From contig NZ_JAERWK010000012.1 of assembly GCF_016918035.1 (NCBI RefSeq), positions 186,001 to 250,000 of the forward strand: DNA of 64,000 nucleotides. The letters are read 5' to 3'. Under the pieces are notes generated by a model. It saw only the letters and a list, made by a program, of their open reading frames with translations. It had not been told where the DNA came from and did no database searches. Of this stretch, positions 55,125 through 62,504 are shown in pieces. Position 1 is the stretch's first letter; each line of letters starts with the position of its first letter. The stretch is from Nakamurella leprariae (lineage in GTDB: Bacteria; Actinomycetota; Actinomycetes; Mycobacteriales; Nakamurellaceae). The position numbers and the translations under genes are program-made.

Positions 55125-55880
55125 GTGGCAACCACCGCCTTGGACGACAAGGTCGTCGTCGTGACGGGCGCAGCCCAGGGCATCGGCCGGGCCTACGTGC
55201 ACCGGTTCGTGGCCGAGGGGGCGACCGTCGTCGCGGCTGATCGCAACACCGCCGGCGTGCAGTCCGTCGCCGCTGAGATCGGCCACGGCGTCGTACCGGT
55301 CGGGCTGGACGTCGCCGACCGCGCATCGTGCACCGAGCTGGCCGAGCTGCTGCGGAGCAGGTACGGCCGGCTGGACGGTCTGGTCAACAACGCGGCCATC
55401 TTCTCCACCATCCGGATGAGCCCGTTCTGGGAGATCACCGACGACGAGTGGGACGCCGTCTCGACGGTGAACGTCAAGGGCGTCTGGCTGCTCACCTCGG
55501 CCCTGGTCGACCTGCTGCGGGCGGCGGGCAGTGCCAGCATCGTCAACATCGGCTCGGACGCGGTCGCGCTGGGGCGCACCGACTACCTGCACTACATCGC
55601 CAGCAAGGGGGCGGTCGCGGCGATGAGTGCCGCGATGTCCAAGGAGCTCGGGGCCTCGGGGATCCGGGTCAACACGCTCTCGCCCGGACCGGTGTACACG
55701 GAGATCGCCCGCGACACCGTGACGCCGGAGCAGACCGCGGCCATGCTCGCCCGCCAGGCGCTGCCGCGACCCGCCGGGCCGCAGGACATGACCAGCCTGG
55801 CCGCATTCCTGCTGTCGGACGCCAGCAGCTACATCACCGGCCAGACCATCAGCGTCAACGGAGGATTGGTACACCGATGA
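55125..55880 (+). CDS. Short-chain dehydrogenase/reductase
   Basis: A 251-residue classical SDR, GTG 55125, with AGGAGG nine bases upstream. VVVTGAAQGIGRAYVHRF is the TGxxxGxG motif, with AADRN at the adenine pocket. GLVNNAAIFS is the NNAG equivalent. NIGSDAVALGRTDYLHYIASKGAVAAM supplies the catalytic Ser and YxxxK. ITGQTISVNGGLVHR is the usual C-terminus of the FabG-like group. It overlaps the next gene (class II aldolase fold) by four bases, so the two probably act in sequence. It could oxidise a diol or secondary alcohol in the aromatic pathway. Confidence 0.88.
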   Translation: MATTALDDKVVVVTGAAQGIGRAYVHRFVAEGATVVAADRNTAGVQSVAAEIGHGVVPVGLDVADRASCTELAELLRSRYGRLDGLVNNAAIFSTIRMSPFWEITDDEWDAVSTVNVKGVWLLTSALVDLLRAAGSASIVNIGSDAVALGRTDYLHYIASKGAVAAMSAAMSKELGASGIRVNTLSPGPVYTEIARDTVTPEQTAAMLARQALPRPAGPQDMTSLAAFLLSDASSYITGQTISVNGGLVHR

Positions 55881-56587
55881 GCGGTTCCGACGTCCCTGAC
55901 CAGCTCGGATCCGACCTGCGGCAGCTGGTGTCGATGGCCTCGAGGATCCTGGGGGCGGCCGACCAGGGCGACTTCATCTGGGGTCACGCCTCGGCCCGCG
56001 ACCCCGACGACCGGGGCGCATGGATCAAGCAGAGTGGCTGGGGACTGACCGAGGTCACCCCCGAGCGAGTGCACCTCGTCGCTCGCAACGGTCAGTTGCT
56101 CGAGGGTGACGGCCCGCTGCACATCGAGTTCCCCATCCACACCGAGATCTACGCCGCCCGACCGGACGTCGGCGGCGTGGTGCACGCGCACTCGCCGCAT
56201 GCCGTCGCCCTGGCCGCGGCCGGGGTGGAGCTCCGCCCGGTGAGCCACGCGGCGACGCTGTTCGTGCCCCCGGCCGTCCCGCGGTTCACCGAGACCGCGG
56301 ACCTGATCCGCACTCCTGAACTCGGCGCGGCCGTCGCGGCGACGCTCGGGTCGGCCAACGCGGTCTTCCTGGTCAACCACGGCATCGTCGCGGTCGGACC
56401 CGACGTCCAGACCGCGACGGTGACGGCGCTGCTGCTGGAGACCGCCGCCGAGCAGCAGCTGCGCACGCTGGCCTTCGGTGGGACGCCGACGTGGTCGGAC
56501 GACGGGGAAGCGCTGGCCAAGCGCGATCGCATCTACCACCCGCGCGCCCTGCGGAGCGTCTGGGACCATCTGGTCCGCCAGCTCTGA
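55877..56587 (+). CDS. Class II aldolase/adducin-family protein
   Basis: A 236-residue protein, ATG 55877. LRQLVSMASRILGAADQGDFIWGHASARDPDDRGAWIKQSGWGLTEVTPERVHLV is the N-terminal family signature. HIEFPIHTEIYAARPDVGGVVHAHSPHAVALAAAG carries the Glu and two His that bind the catalytic metal, and FLVNHGIVAVGPDVQTATVTALLLETAAEQQ the third His. The fold covers fuculose-phosphate-type aldolases. It also includes aromatic-acid decarboxylases such as the 3,4-dihydroxyphthalate decarboxylase of Arthrobacter, to my recollection. Given the neighbours, a decarboxylase or aldolase in aromatic breakdown is more likely than a sugar aldolase. Confidence 0.85.
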   Translation: MSGSDVPDQLGSDLRQLVSMASRILGAADQGDFIWGHASARDPDDRGAWIKQSGWGLTEVTPERVHLVARNGQLLEGDGPLHIEFPIHTEIYAARPDVGGVVHAHSPHAVALAAAGVELRPVSHAATLFVPPAVPRFTETADLIRTPELGAAVAATLGSANAVFLVNHGIVAVGPDVQTATVTALLLETAAEQQLRTLAFGGTPTWSDDGEALAKRDRIYHPRALRSVWDHLVRQL

Positions 56588-56666
56588 CCACCGTTCCGCC
56601 GCCCGCATCCGCCTGGGTCCGTCTTCTGACATGCGGAAAAGCGGTGCGCGGCAACGGGTCCGTTCC

Positions 56667-56721
56667 TAGCATCTCGTTCCACACCGGGAGCGATGTCTCC
56701 TGTTCACAGTGGTGTGACCAC
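56667..56721 (+). promoter_or_regulatory. Putative promoter and operator ahead of the transporter gene
   Basis: TAGCAT (56667-56672) is a good -10 without a clear -35. GTGGT-GTG-ACCAC (56709-56721) is a 13-bp palindrome just before the ribosome site GGAGG. The 145-base gap suggests a separate promoter for the transporter and the genes after it. Confidence 0.4.
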
Positions 56722-56732
56722 CGGAGGACTCA

Positions 56733-58091
56733 ATGACGAGTACGGCTCAGAGCACGGCACCATCTCACCCTACGACCCCGCGGGAACGGACCCGGGCGGC
56801 CGTCCTGGGCACGCTCGGCAACGTGATGGAGTGGTACGACTTCACCGTCTACGGGTTCCTGGCCGCGTACATCGCCGCCAACTTCTTCCCCGGGGACGAT
56901 CCGCTGGCCAAGCTCCTGGCCGCGTTCGGCATCTACGCCGTCGGGTTCGTCGCCCGGCCGCTCGGTGCGCTGGTCCTCGGGCCGCTCATCGACCGGCGCG
57001 GGCGCAAGTCCGTCATGCTGCTGTCGATGTTGCTCATGGCGGCCGGGTCCCTGCTGATCGGCATCGCTCCCACGTACGCCACGTCCGGGGCCTTCGGCGC
57101 CGTCGTCATCACCGTCGGCCGCCTGATGCAGGGCTTCTCGGCCGGCGGCGAGTTCGGCAGCTCGGCGGTGTTCCTGGTCGAGTGGGCCAACCCGCGCCGC
57201 CGTGGTCTCTACGGCAGCTTCCACCAGGTCGCCACCTACGGTGGACTCGTCCTCGGCGCCGTGCTCGTCGCCGCCCTCACCGCGGCGGTCGGCACGGACT
57301 CGATGCGCGAGTGGGTGTGGCGCGTCCCGTTCCTCATCGGCGCGGTGCTCGCGGTCATCGTCCTGGTGCTGCGACGCCGAGTGGCCGAGCCGCCCGCCTT
57401 CGTCGCTGCGGCCGCCGATCCCGATCCGGTCGTGGAGCCGGCCGCGGCCAGCAGCCAGGCCGCTGCCGTGACGGCTCCGACCGCTCGGGCCCGCCGCGAG
57501 GTGGGCGCCCTGGCGGGCTTCATGCTCACCCTGGGCGTCGTCGCGCTGTGGGGTGTCACCTCGATGGTGACGATCAACTACATGCCCACCTACACCACCA
57601 ACTTCGCCGGGCTGACGCCGCAGTCCGCGCTCTGGGCCACCGTGATCGGCGGTGCCGTCGCCGTTGCGCTCATCCCGGTCGCCGGGCACCTGTCGGACCG
57701 GTACGGCCGGCGCCCGTTCGTGATCGGGGCAGCGGTGGCCTTCCTGGTCCTGCCGTGGCCGCTGTTCACGATGATCACCTCGGTCGGCCAGTTCTGGGCG
57801 GTGCTCGTCGCGCAGATCTGCTTCAGCATCCCCACCGCGGCGATGGCCGGGGTCGGCAGCTCCACGATCTCGGAGCTGTTCCCGACGCACCGCCGCGGCA
57901 CGCTGGTCTCGATCGGTTCGGCGATCGCGGTCACCCTCTTCGGCGGGTTCGGCGCGTACATCTGCACCTGGCTCATCCGCACCACCGGCAACGTCGTCGC
58001 TCCGGCCTTCTACGTGATGGCCGTCGCGGTCATCACCCTCGTCGCGGGCAGCCTGCTGCCGAACACCGCGGACCGGGAGTTGCGGCGGTGA
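56733..58091 (+). CDS. MFS transporter, metabolite:H+ symporter (MHS) family
   Basis: A 452-residue protein with 12 predicted membrane spans, ATG 56733. AVLGTLGNVMEWYDFTVYGFLAAYIAANFFP is the characteristic MHS N-terminus (NxxEWYDFxxYG). RPLGALVLGPLIDRRGRKSVML is the MFS A motif. GRLMQGFSAGGEFGSSAVFLVEWANPRRRGLYGSFHQ is the GFxxGGExGG family motif. HLSDRYGRRPFVI repeats the A-type motif after the sixth span. Members import citrate, shikimate, dicarboxylates and aromatic acids with protons. Here it probably imports the substrate of the aromatic cluster. The long loop between spans 6 and 7 is Ala/Glu-rich. Confidence 0.9.
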   Translation: MTSTAQSTAPSHPTTPRERTRAAVLGTLGNVMEWYDFTVYGFLAAYIAANFFPGDDPLAKLLAAFGIYAVGFVARPLGALVLGPLIDRRGRKSVMLLSMLLMAAGSLLIGIAPTYATSGAFGAVVITVGRLMQGFSAGGEFGSSAVFLVEWANPRRRGLYGSFHQVATYGGLVLGAVLVAALTAAVGTDSMREWVWRVPFLIGAVLAVIVLVLRRRVAEPPAFVAAAADPDPVVEPAAASSQAAAVTAPTARARREVGALAGFMLTLGVVALWGVTSMVTINYMPTYTTNFAGLTPQSALWATVIGGAVAVALIPVAGHLSDRYGRRPFVIGAAVAFLVLPWPLFTMITSVGQFWAVLVAQICFSIPTAAMAGVGSSTISELFPTHRRGTLVSIGSAIAVTLFGGFGAYICTWLIRTTGNVVAPAFYVMAVAVITLVAGSLLPNTADRELRR

Positions 58092-59074
58092 GCCACGCGC
58101 GGCACGTCCTGATCACCGGAGCGGGCATGGTCGGCGCCCACACGGCCCGTCGGCTGCTCGACCTCGGGTGGCGGGTCACGCTGCTGGACCGGGAGGTCCC
58201 GGGCGAGTACCTGCGCTCGGTGCTGGGCCCGGCCGCCGAGTACGACACCCTCGAGGTGGATCTCACCGACAGTGTCGCCATGGCCGCAGCTCTCGCCGAT
58301 CTGCGGCCGACCGACGTGGTCCACACCGCGGCCCTCATCGCGGCGCGCGCCCAGCGCGACGTGGTGGAGACGATCGAGGTCAACGTCAGCGCGCCGCTGC
58401 GGTTGGCCGCGTGGGCGTCGTCCGCCGGCGTGTCGCGGTTCGTCGCGGTCAGCAGCTGGAGCGTCTACGACGAACGGCAGCCGGCGCCGATCACCGAGGA
58501 CTCACCGGTGTGCACCCGGTTCGACTCCTACTACGTCGCATCCAAGCTGGCCATGGAGCATCTGCTGAGCGCCTTCGCGTCGCGCAGCGGCCTGGCCACG
58601 GTGGCGTTGCGGCCCGCGGTCGTCTACGGCCACGGACCCAATCTCGGCGGTGCCGTCGGCAGCGCGGTGCTCGAGGCGCAGATGCTGCGGGCCGTCCGTG
58701 GGCTCCCGGTCGAGCTTCCGGCGACCGTCCTGTCGTGCACCGAGCTGGTTTTCGTCGAGGACGTCGCCGCGGCCGCGGTGGCCGCGCTGCAGGCCGACCT
58801 GGACGAGGTGTTCAGCACCTGCACGGTCGGCTCGGGCGAGCTGACCACCGTCGAGGACCTGGCTGACACGTTCCGACAGTTGTTCCCCGGGGTGCCCGTC
58901 ACGATCGGGCCGGGCGCTGCCAGCAGCGTCGTCCCGCCGGTCCCCACCATGCCGACCGCCGGGGCGCAGCTGCGCGCGCACCTCGGGATCGGCGAACCGC
59001 TGCGCCGCAACGACGGCTTCGCCCGCTTCGCCGACGACCTGCGGGCCGCTGCATCCGCCCGGACAGCGATGTGA
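58088..59074 (+). CDS. NAD-dependent epimerase/dehydratase family protein
   Basis: A 328-residue extended SDR, GTG 58088, overlapping the transporter stop by four bases. HVLITGAGMVGAHTARRLLDLGWRVTLLDRE is the TGxxGxxG cofactor motif. DVVHTAALIAAR, FVAVSSWSVYDE and SYYVASKLAMEHLL (YxxxK) follow. LRPAVVYGHGPNLGG and LVFVEDVAAAAVAALQ are typical of sugar epimerase/4-reductase-like enzymes. Its coupling to a transporter in an aromatic island is unusual. It may act on a lactone, a glycosidic part of the substrate or a cyclic ketone intermediate rather than a nucleotide sugar. No substrate can be assigned. Confidence 0.85.
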   Translation: MSHARHVLITGAGMVGAHTARRLLDLGWRVTLLDREVPGEYLRSVLGPAAEYDTLEVDLTDSVAMAAALADLRPTDVVHTAALIAARAQRDVVETIEVNVSAPLRLAAWASSAGVSRFVAVSSWSVYDERQPAPITEDSPVCTRFDSYYVASKLAMEHLLSAFASRSGLATVALRPAVVYGHGPNLGGAVGSAVLEAQMLRAVRGLPVELPATVLSCTELVFVEDVAAAAVAALQADLDEVFSTCTVGSGELTTVEDLADTFRQLFPGVPVTIGPGAASSVVPPVPTMPTAGAQLRAHLGIGEPLRRNDGFARFADDLRAAASARTAM

Positions 59075-59142
59075 GGCGGCGGCCGCCGGCCGGACCGTGC
59101 GCTGCCGCACCACCGACGCACCCAGCTCCAGGAGGCCATCGC

Positions 59143-60642
59143 ATGAACGAGTCCATCACCGTCGAGACGGTCGTCATCGGTGCCGGTTTCGGCGGGCTGG
59201 CGGCCGCCCACGACCTCCTGGCCGGCGGCCGGACCGACTTCCTGGTCCTGGAGCAGGCCACCTCCGTCGGCGGCGTCTGGCGGGAGAACGTCTATCCGAA
59301 CGCGGCCTGCGACGTGCCCTCGCACCTGTACAGCCTGTCCTTCGCGCAGAGCCCGGACTGGTCGAGCAGCTACGCCTCGCAGGCCGAGATCCTGGCCTAC
59401 ACCGAACGGGTCGTCGACGACCTCGGCATCCGGGACCGGATCCTCTTCGGGACCGGCCTGGTCGCCGCCCGGTGGGACGAGCACGTCGGCCAGTGGGGAT
59501 TGGAGACCTCGCGCGGCGCCCGGATCACCTGCCGGTTCCTGATCTCGGCCATCGGGACGTTGAACCAGCCACTGGTCCCCGATCTGCCCGGCATGGACGA
59601 GTTCACGGGCACCATCGTGCACACCGCCCGCTGGGACCCGGCCCTGGACCTGCGCGGCAAGCGGGTCGCGGTCGTCGGCGCCGGAGCCAGTGCCATCCAG
59701 GTCGTCCCACACGCCGTCGAGCGAGCCGACGCGGTGCTCGTGGCGATCCGCACACCCCCGCACGTGATGCCCAAACCCGAGGAGCACTACGACGAGCGGG
59801 CCAAGCAGCGGTTCCGCGAGCATCCCGAGCTGCTGCTGGCCCTGCGCCAGGAGCAGGTCGAGTACTGGAACCGCTCGACGCACGCCCAGGCGGTCATGGA
59901 CGAGGCGTTCCTGTCCGCCGCGGAAGCGGTCTGGCGCCAGCACATGGAGTCGGCGGTGCACGATGCGGAACTCCGCCGGATCCTCACCCCGACGTCCCGG
60001 TTCGGGTGCCGACGACCGGTCGTCTCGAACGCCTTCTACCCGGCGCTGGCCGATCCGAGGACGACCGTCTTCGATTCGGCGATCGCCCGGCTCACCCCCA
60101 CCGGCGTGGTCTCCGAGCGCGGCCAGGAGTGGGCGGCCGATGTCGTCGTGCTGGCCACCGGGTTCCGGGCGACCGAGATGCTCAGCTCGGTCGAGTTCGC
60201 CGGCACCGACGGCACGCTGGCCGAGCACTGGCAGGACGACGGGCCCCGCGCGTACAAGGGAACGCTCGTGCCCGGCTTCCCGAACCTGTTCCTGGTCACC
60301 GGGCCGAACACCCAGGCGTCCGGGTCGATCATCGGCGTCATCGAGGCCCAGACCGGGTGGATCGCGCGGTTGCTGGACGAGACCGACGCCCGTGGCGCCG
60401 CGGCGGTGGGGGTCACCACTGCGGGATTGGCCCGGTTCGAGGAGCGGCTCGCCGCCCTGATGTCGCGCAGCGTGTGGGAGGTGGGGGGCTGCGAGAGCTG
60501 GTACCGGCTCGGCGGCACGGGCCGCGTCGTCACCAAGTGGCCCGGCAGCCTCGCCGAATTCGAGGCGGTGCTGGCCGAACCGGTCACCGAGGACCTGGAG
60601 TTCACCGGCGTGCGGGCCCCGCAGCTCGCGGCCCGACCCTGA
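59143..60642 (+). CDS. Flavin-containing monooxygenase, Baeyer-Villiger type
   Basis: A 499-residue FAD/NADPH enzyme, ATG 59143 with AGGAGG at 59130-59135. VETVVIGAGFGGLAAAHDLL is the first GxGxxG. SVGGVWRENVYPNAACDVPSHLYSLSF is the aromatic-rich BVMO segment. FTGTIVHTARWD matches the type I fingerprint FxGxxxHxxxW. GKRVAVVGAGASAIQVVP is the second dinucleotide motif. VVVLATGF is the ATG motif. It probably inserts oxygen beside a carbonyl, giving an ester or lactone that the carboxylesterase encoded nearby could cleave. The ketone substrate is unknown. Confidence 0.88.
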   Translation: MNESITVETVVIGAGFGGLAAAHDLLAGGRTDFLVLEQATSVGGVWRENVYPNAACDVPSHLYSLSFAQSPDWSSSYASQAEILAYTERVVDDLGIRDRILFGTGLVAARWDEHVGQWGLETSRGARITCRFLISAIGTLNQPLVPDLPGMDEFTGTIVHTARWDPALDLRGKRVAVVGAGASAIQVVPHAVERADAVLVAIRTPPHVMPKPEEHYDERAKQRFREHPELLLALRQEQVEYWNRSTHAQAVMDEAFLSAAEAVWRQHMESAVHDAELRRILTPTSRFGCRRPVVSNAFYPALADPRTTVFDSAIARLTPTGVVSERGQEWAADVVVLATGFRATEMLSSVEFAGTDGTLAEHWQDDGPRAYKGTLVPGFPNLFLVTGPNTQASGSIIGVIEAQTGWIARLLDETDARGAAAVGVTTAGLARFEERLAALMSRSVWEVGGCESWYRLGGTGRVVTKWPGSLAEFEAVLAEPVTEDLEFTGVRAPQLAARP

Positions 60643-60650
60643 GGAGGACG

Positions 60651-61310
60651 ATGGACATCACCAAGTTCGGGCACGCCACGCTGCTGCTCGAGCAGGACGG
60701 CACCCGCATCCTGGTCGACCCGGGCAGTTTCACCGACGCCGCCGCCTTCGAGGTCGACGGGCTCGCCGCTGTCCTGATCACCCACGAGCACCCCGACCAC
60801 GTGCAGCCCGACCGGATGCCCGCCCTGCTGGCGGCCAATCCGGGCGCGGTGGTCGCCGGGCCGCCGAGCGTGGCCAGCCTGCTGCGCGGGACCACCGACG
60901 TCCGGGTCCTGCAGGACGGTGACGCGCTGGATCTCGGTCCGCTCACCGTCGATGTGGTCGGCGGCGCCCACCAGCTCGTCCACCCCAGGATGCCGCGCAT
61001 CGAGAACGTCGGGCTGGTCGTCGCCGACGCCGACGGGACCCGGCTGTTCCATCCCGGTGACAGCTACGAGGTCGTCCCGGAGGGCATCGACGTCCTGGCC
61101 GTCCCGATCTCCTCGCCGTGGGGCAAGCTCGGCGAGACCGTCGACTTCATCAGTGCGGTGGCTCCGCGCACCGTCTTCCCCATCCACGACGCCCTGCTGA
61201 GCCGGGCCGGCCGGCAGCTGTTCTGGTCGTGGATCCCGATGCTGGTGGGCGACGCCGTCACCAGCACCGACCCCGACCCCGGGCAGCGTTTCCGCGCCCA
61301 CCCCGCCTGA
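60651..61310 (+). CDS. Metallo-beta-lactamase-fold metal-dependent hydrolase
   Basis: A 219-residue protein, ATG 60651, with GAGGAGGA seven bases upstream and only eight bases after the monooxygenase stop. MDITKFGHATLLLEQDGTRILVDPG is the start of the UPF0173-like/UlaG-like group. LITHEHPDHVQPDR is the HxHxDH zinc motif. VVGGAHQLVHPR, RLFHPGDSYEV and VFPIHDALLS supply further His/Asp ligands. It may hydrolyse an ester, lactone or phosphodiester. Its tight linkage to the Baeyer-Villiger enzyme fits lactone opening, which remains inference. Confidence 0.85.
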   Translation: MDITKFGHATLLLEQDGTRILVDPGSFTDAAAFEVDGLAAVLITHEHPDHVQPDRMPALLAANPGAVVAGPPSVASLLRGTTDVRVLQDGDALDLGPLTVDVVGGAHQLVHPRMPRIENVGLVVADADGTRLFHPGDSYEVVPEGIDVLAVPISSPWGKLGETVDFISAVAPRTVFPIHDALLSRAGRQLFWSWIPMLVGDAVTSTDPDPGQRFRAHPA

Positions 61311-61346
61311 ACCTCCCGGTCCCGCGACCCCGCCACAGGAGTGATG

Positions 61347-62504
61347 ATGGCCAAACCACGAGCCCACGACCCCGAGCAGCTGAGCTTCTCGTACTTCTTC
61401 CCCACCGGGCAGACCGACCACGTGTGGTCCGCGGAGGCCGCGCGGTCGACGCCGGCGCTCGGTCGCACGGTGTTCACGCAGATGGCGCAGGCCGCCGAGG
61501 AAGCCGGATTCGACTCGGTGTTCATCGCCGACACCTGGTCCGGCCACCAGCGGGCGGCCGAGCGGGCCGGACACCAGTCGCCCAAGTTCCACGCCCCGCT
61601 GCTGGCGATGGCGCTGTTCGCGGTGACCGAGCACCTGGGCGTCATCACCACGATGCACACCAGCCACCACCAACCGGCCCACGTCGCCCGGATGGGCGCC
61701 ACCCTGGACGCGTACAGCGAAGGTCGGTGGGGCTGGAACGTGGTCACCGGATTCGGCGACCCCGAGGCCCGGCTGTTCGGACGGGACACCCTGGCGGCCC
61801 ACGACGACCGGTACGCGATGGCTGCCGAGTTCGTCGACCTGGTCAAGCAGCTCTGGACGCAGGACGACCCGATCGACGCGCAGGGCCGGTGGTACCGGGC
61901 GCAGGGGCGGATCAAGGCGCCGCGGCCGGTGCAGCAGCCGCACCCGCTGCTGGTGAGTGCGGGTGCGTCACCAGCGGGCCTGGCCTTCGCCGCCGAGCAC
62001 TGTGACCAGCTGGTCGTGGCCGGGAACACCGTCGAGAAGATCCAATCCGTCGACGACCGGCTGGACAAGATCTTGGCTGCGCAGGGCCGGGCCGGCGAGG
62101 TCACCACCGCGCCGTTCACGATCACCATCGTGCGTGAGGGCCAAGGTCAGGCCGAGGAGGAGTACGAGCGGCTGGTGCAGAGCCTCGACGTCGAGGCGAC
62201 GATGGAGCTGGCGGCCGACATCCTGGGCGGCGTCGAGTCCATTCGGTCGCTGTTCACCGAGCAGGGGCATGCCGAGGCGGCCCGGGCGTGGGGGAGCGGT
62301 CAGGGGATCCTCAAGCTGTTCGGCACGGCCGAGCAGGTCGCCCAGCAGCTGGTCACCCTCAAGGCCGAGACGACCACGGCCAACGTGCTCATCAACTTCC
62401 CGCTGTGGAACCCGCAGGAGGTCCTGGGGTTCCGGTCCGTCCTGGATCACCTGCGTGATGCGGGTGTCTGGGTGCCGCCTGCCGAACGGAGCTACTCGTG
62501 GTGA
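61347..62504 (+). CDS. LLM-class flavin-dependent monooxygenase (bacterial luciferase-like)
   Basis: A 385-residue TIM-barrel protein from ATG 61347, five bases after CAGGAG; ATG 61344 and GTG 61341 are alternatives. SFSYFFPTGQTDHVW, AEEAGFDSVFIADTWSGHQ and FHAPLLAMALFAVTEHLGVITTMHTSHHQPAHVARMGATLDAYSEGRWGWNVVTGFGDPEARLFGRD follow. The R.GWN.VT segment is typical of the NtaA/SnaA/DszA branch, which uses FMNH2 supplied by a reductase. An F420-using relative is not excluded, and the window also encodes FbiA and FbiB. It may attack a C-N, C-S or ring position of the pathway's first substrate. No flavin reductase gene is visible here. Confidence 0.87.
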   Translation: MAKPRAHDPEQLSFSYFFPTGQTDHVWSAEAARSTPALGRTVFTQMAQAAEEAGFDSVFIADTWSGHQRAAERAGHQSPKFHAPLLAMALFAVTEHLGVITTMHTSHHQPAHVARMGATLDAYSEGRWGWNVVTGFGDPEARLFGRDTLAAHDDRYAMAAEFVDLVKQLWTQDDPIDAQGRWYRAQGRIKAPRPVQQPHPLLVSAGASPAGLAFAAEHCDQLVVAGNTVEKIQSVDDRLDKILAAQGRAGEVTTAPFTITIVREGQGQAEEEYERLVQSLDVEATMELAADILGGVESIRSLFTEQGHAEAARAWGSGQGILKLFGTAEQVAQQLVTLKAETTTANVLINFPLWNPQEVLGFRSVLDHLRDAGVWVPPAERSYSW

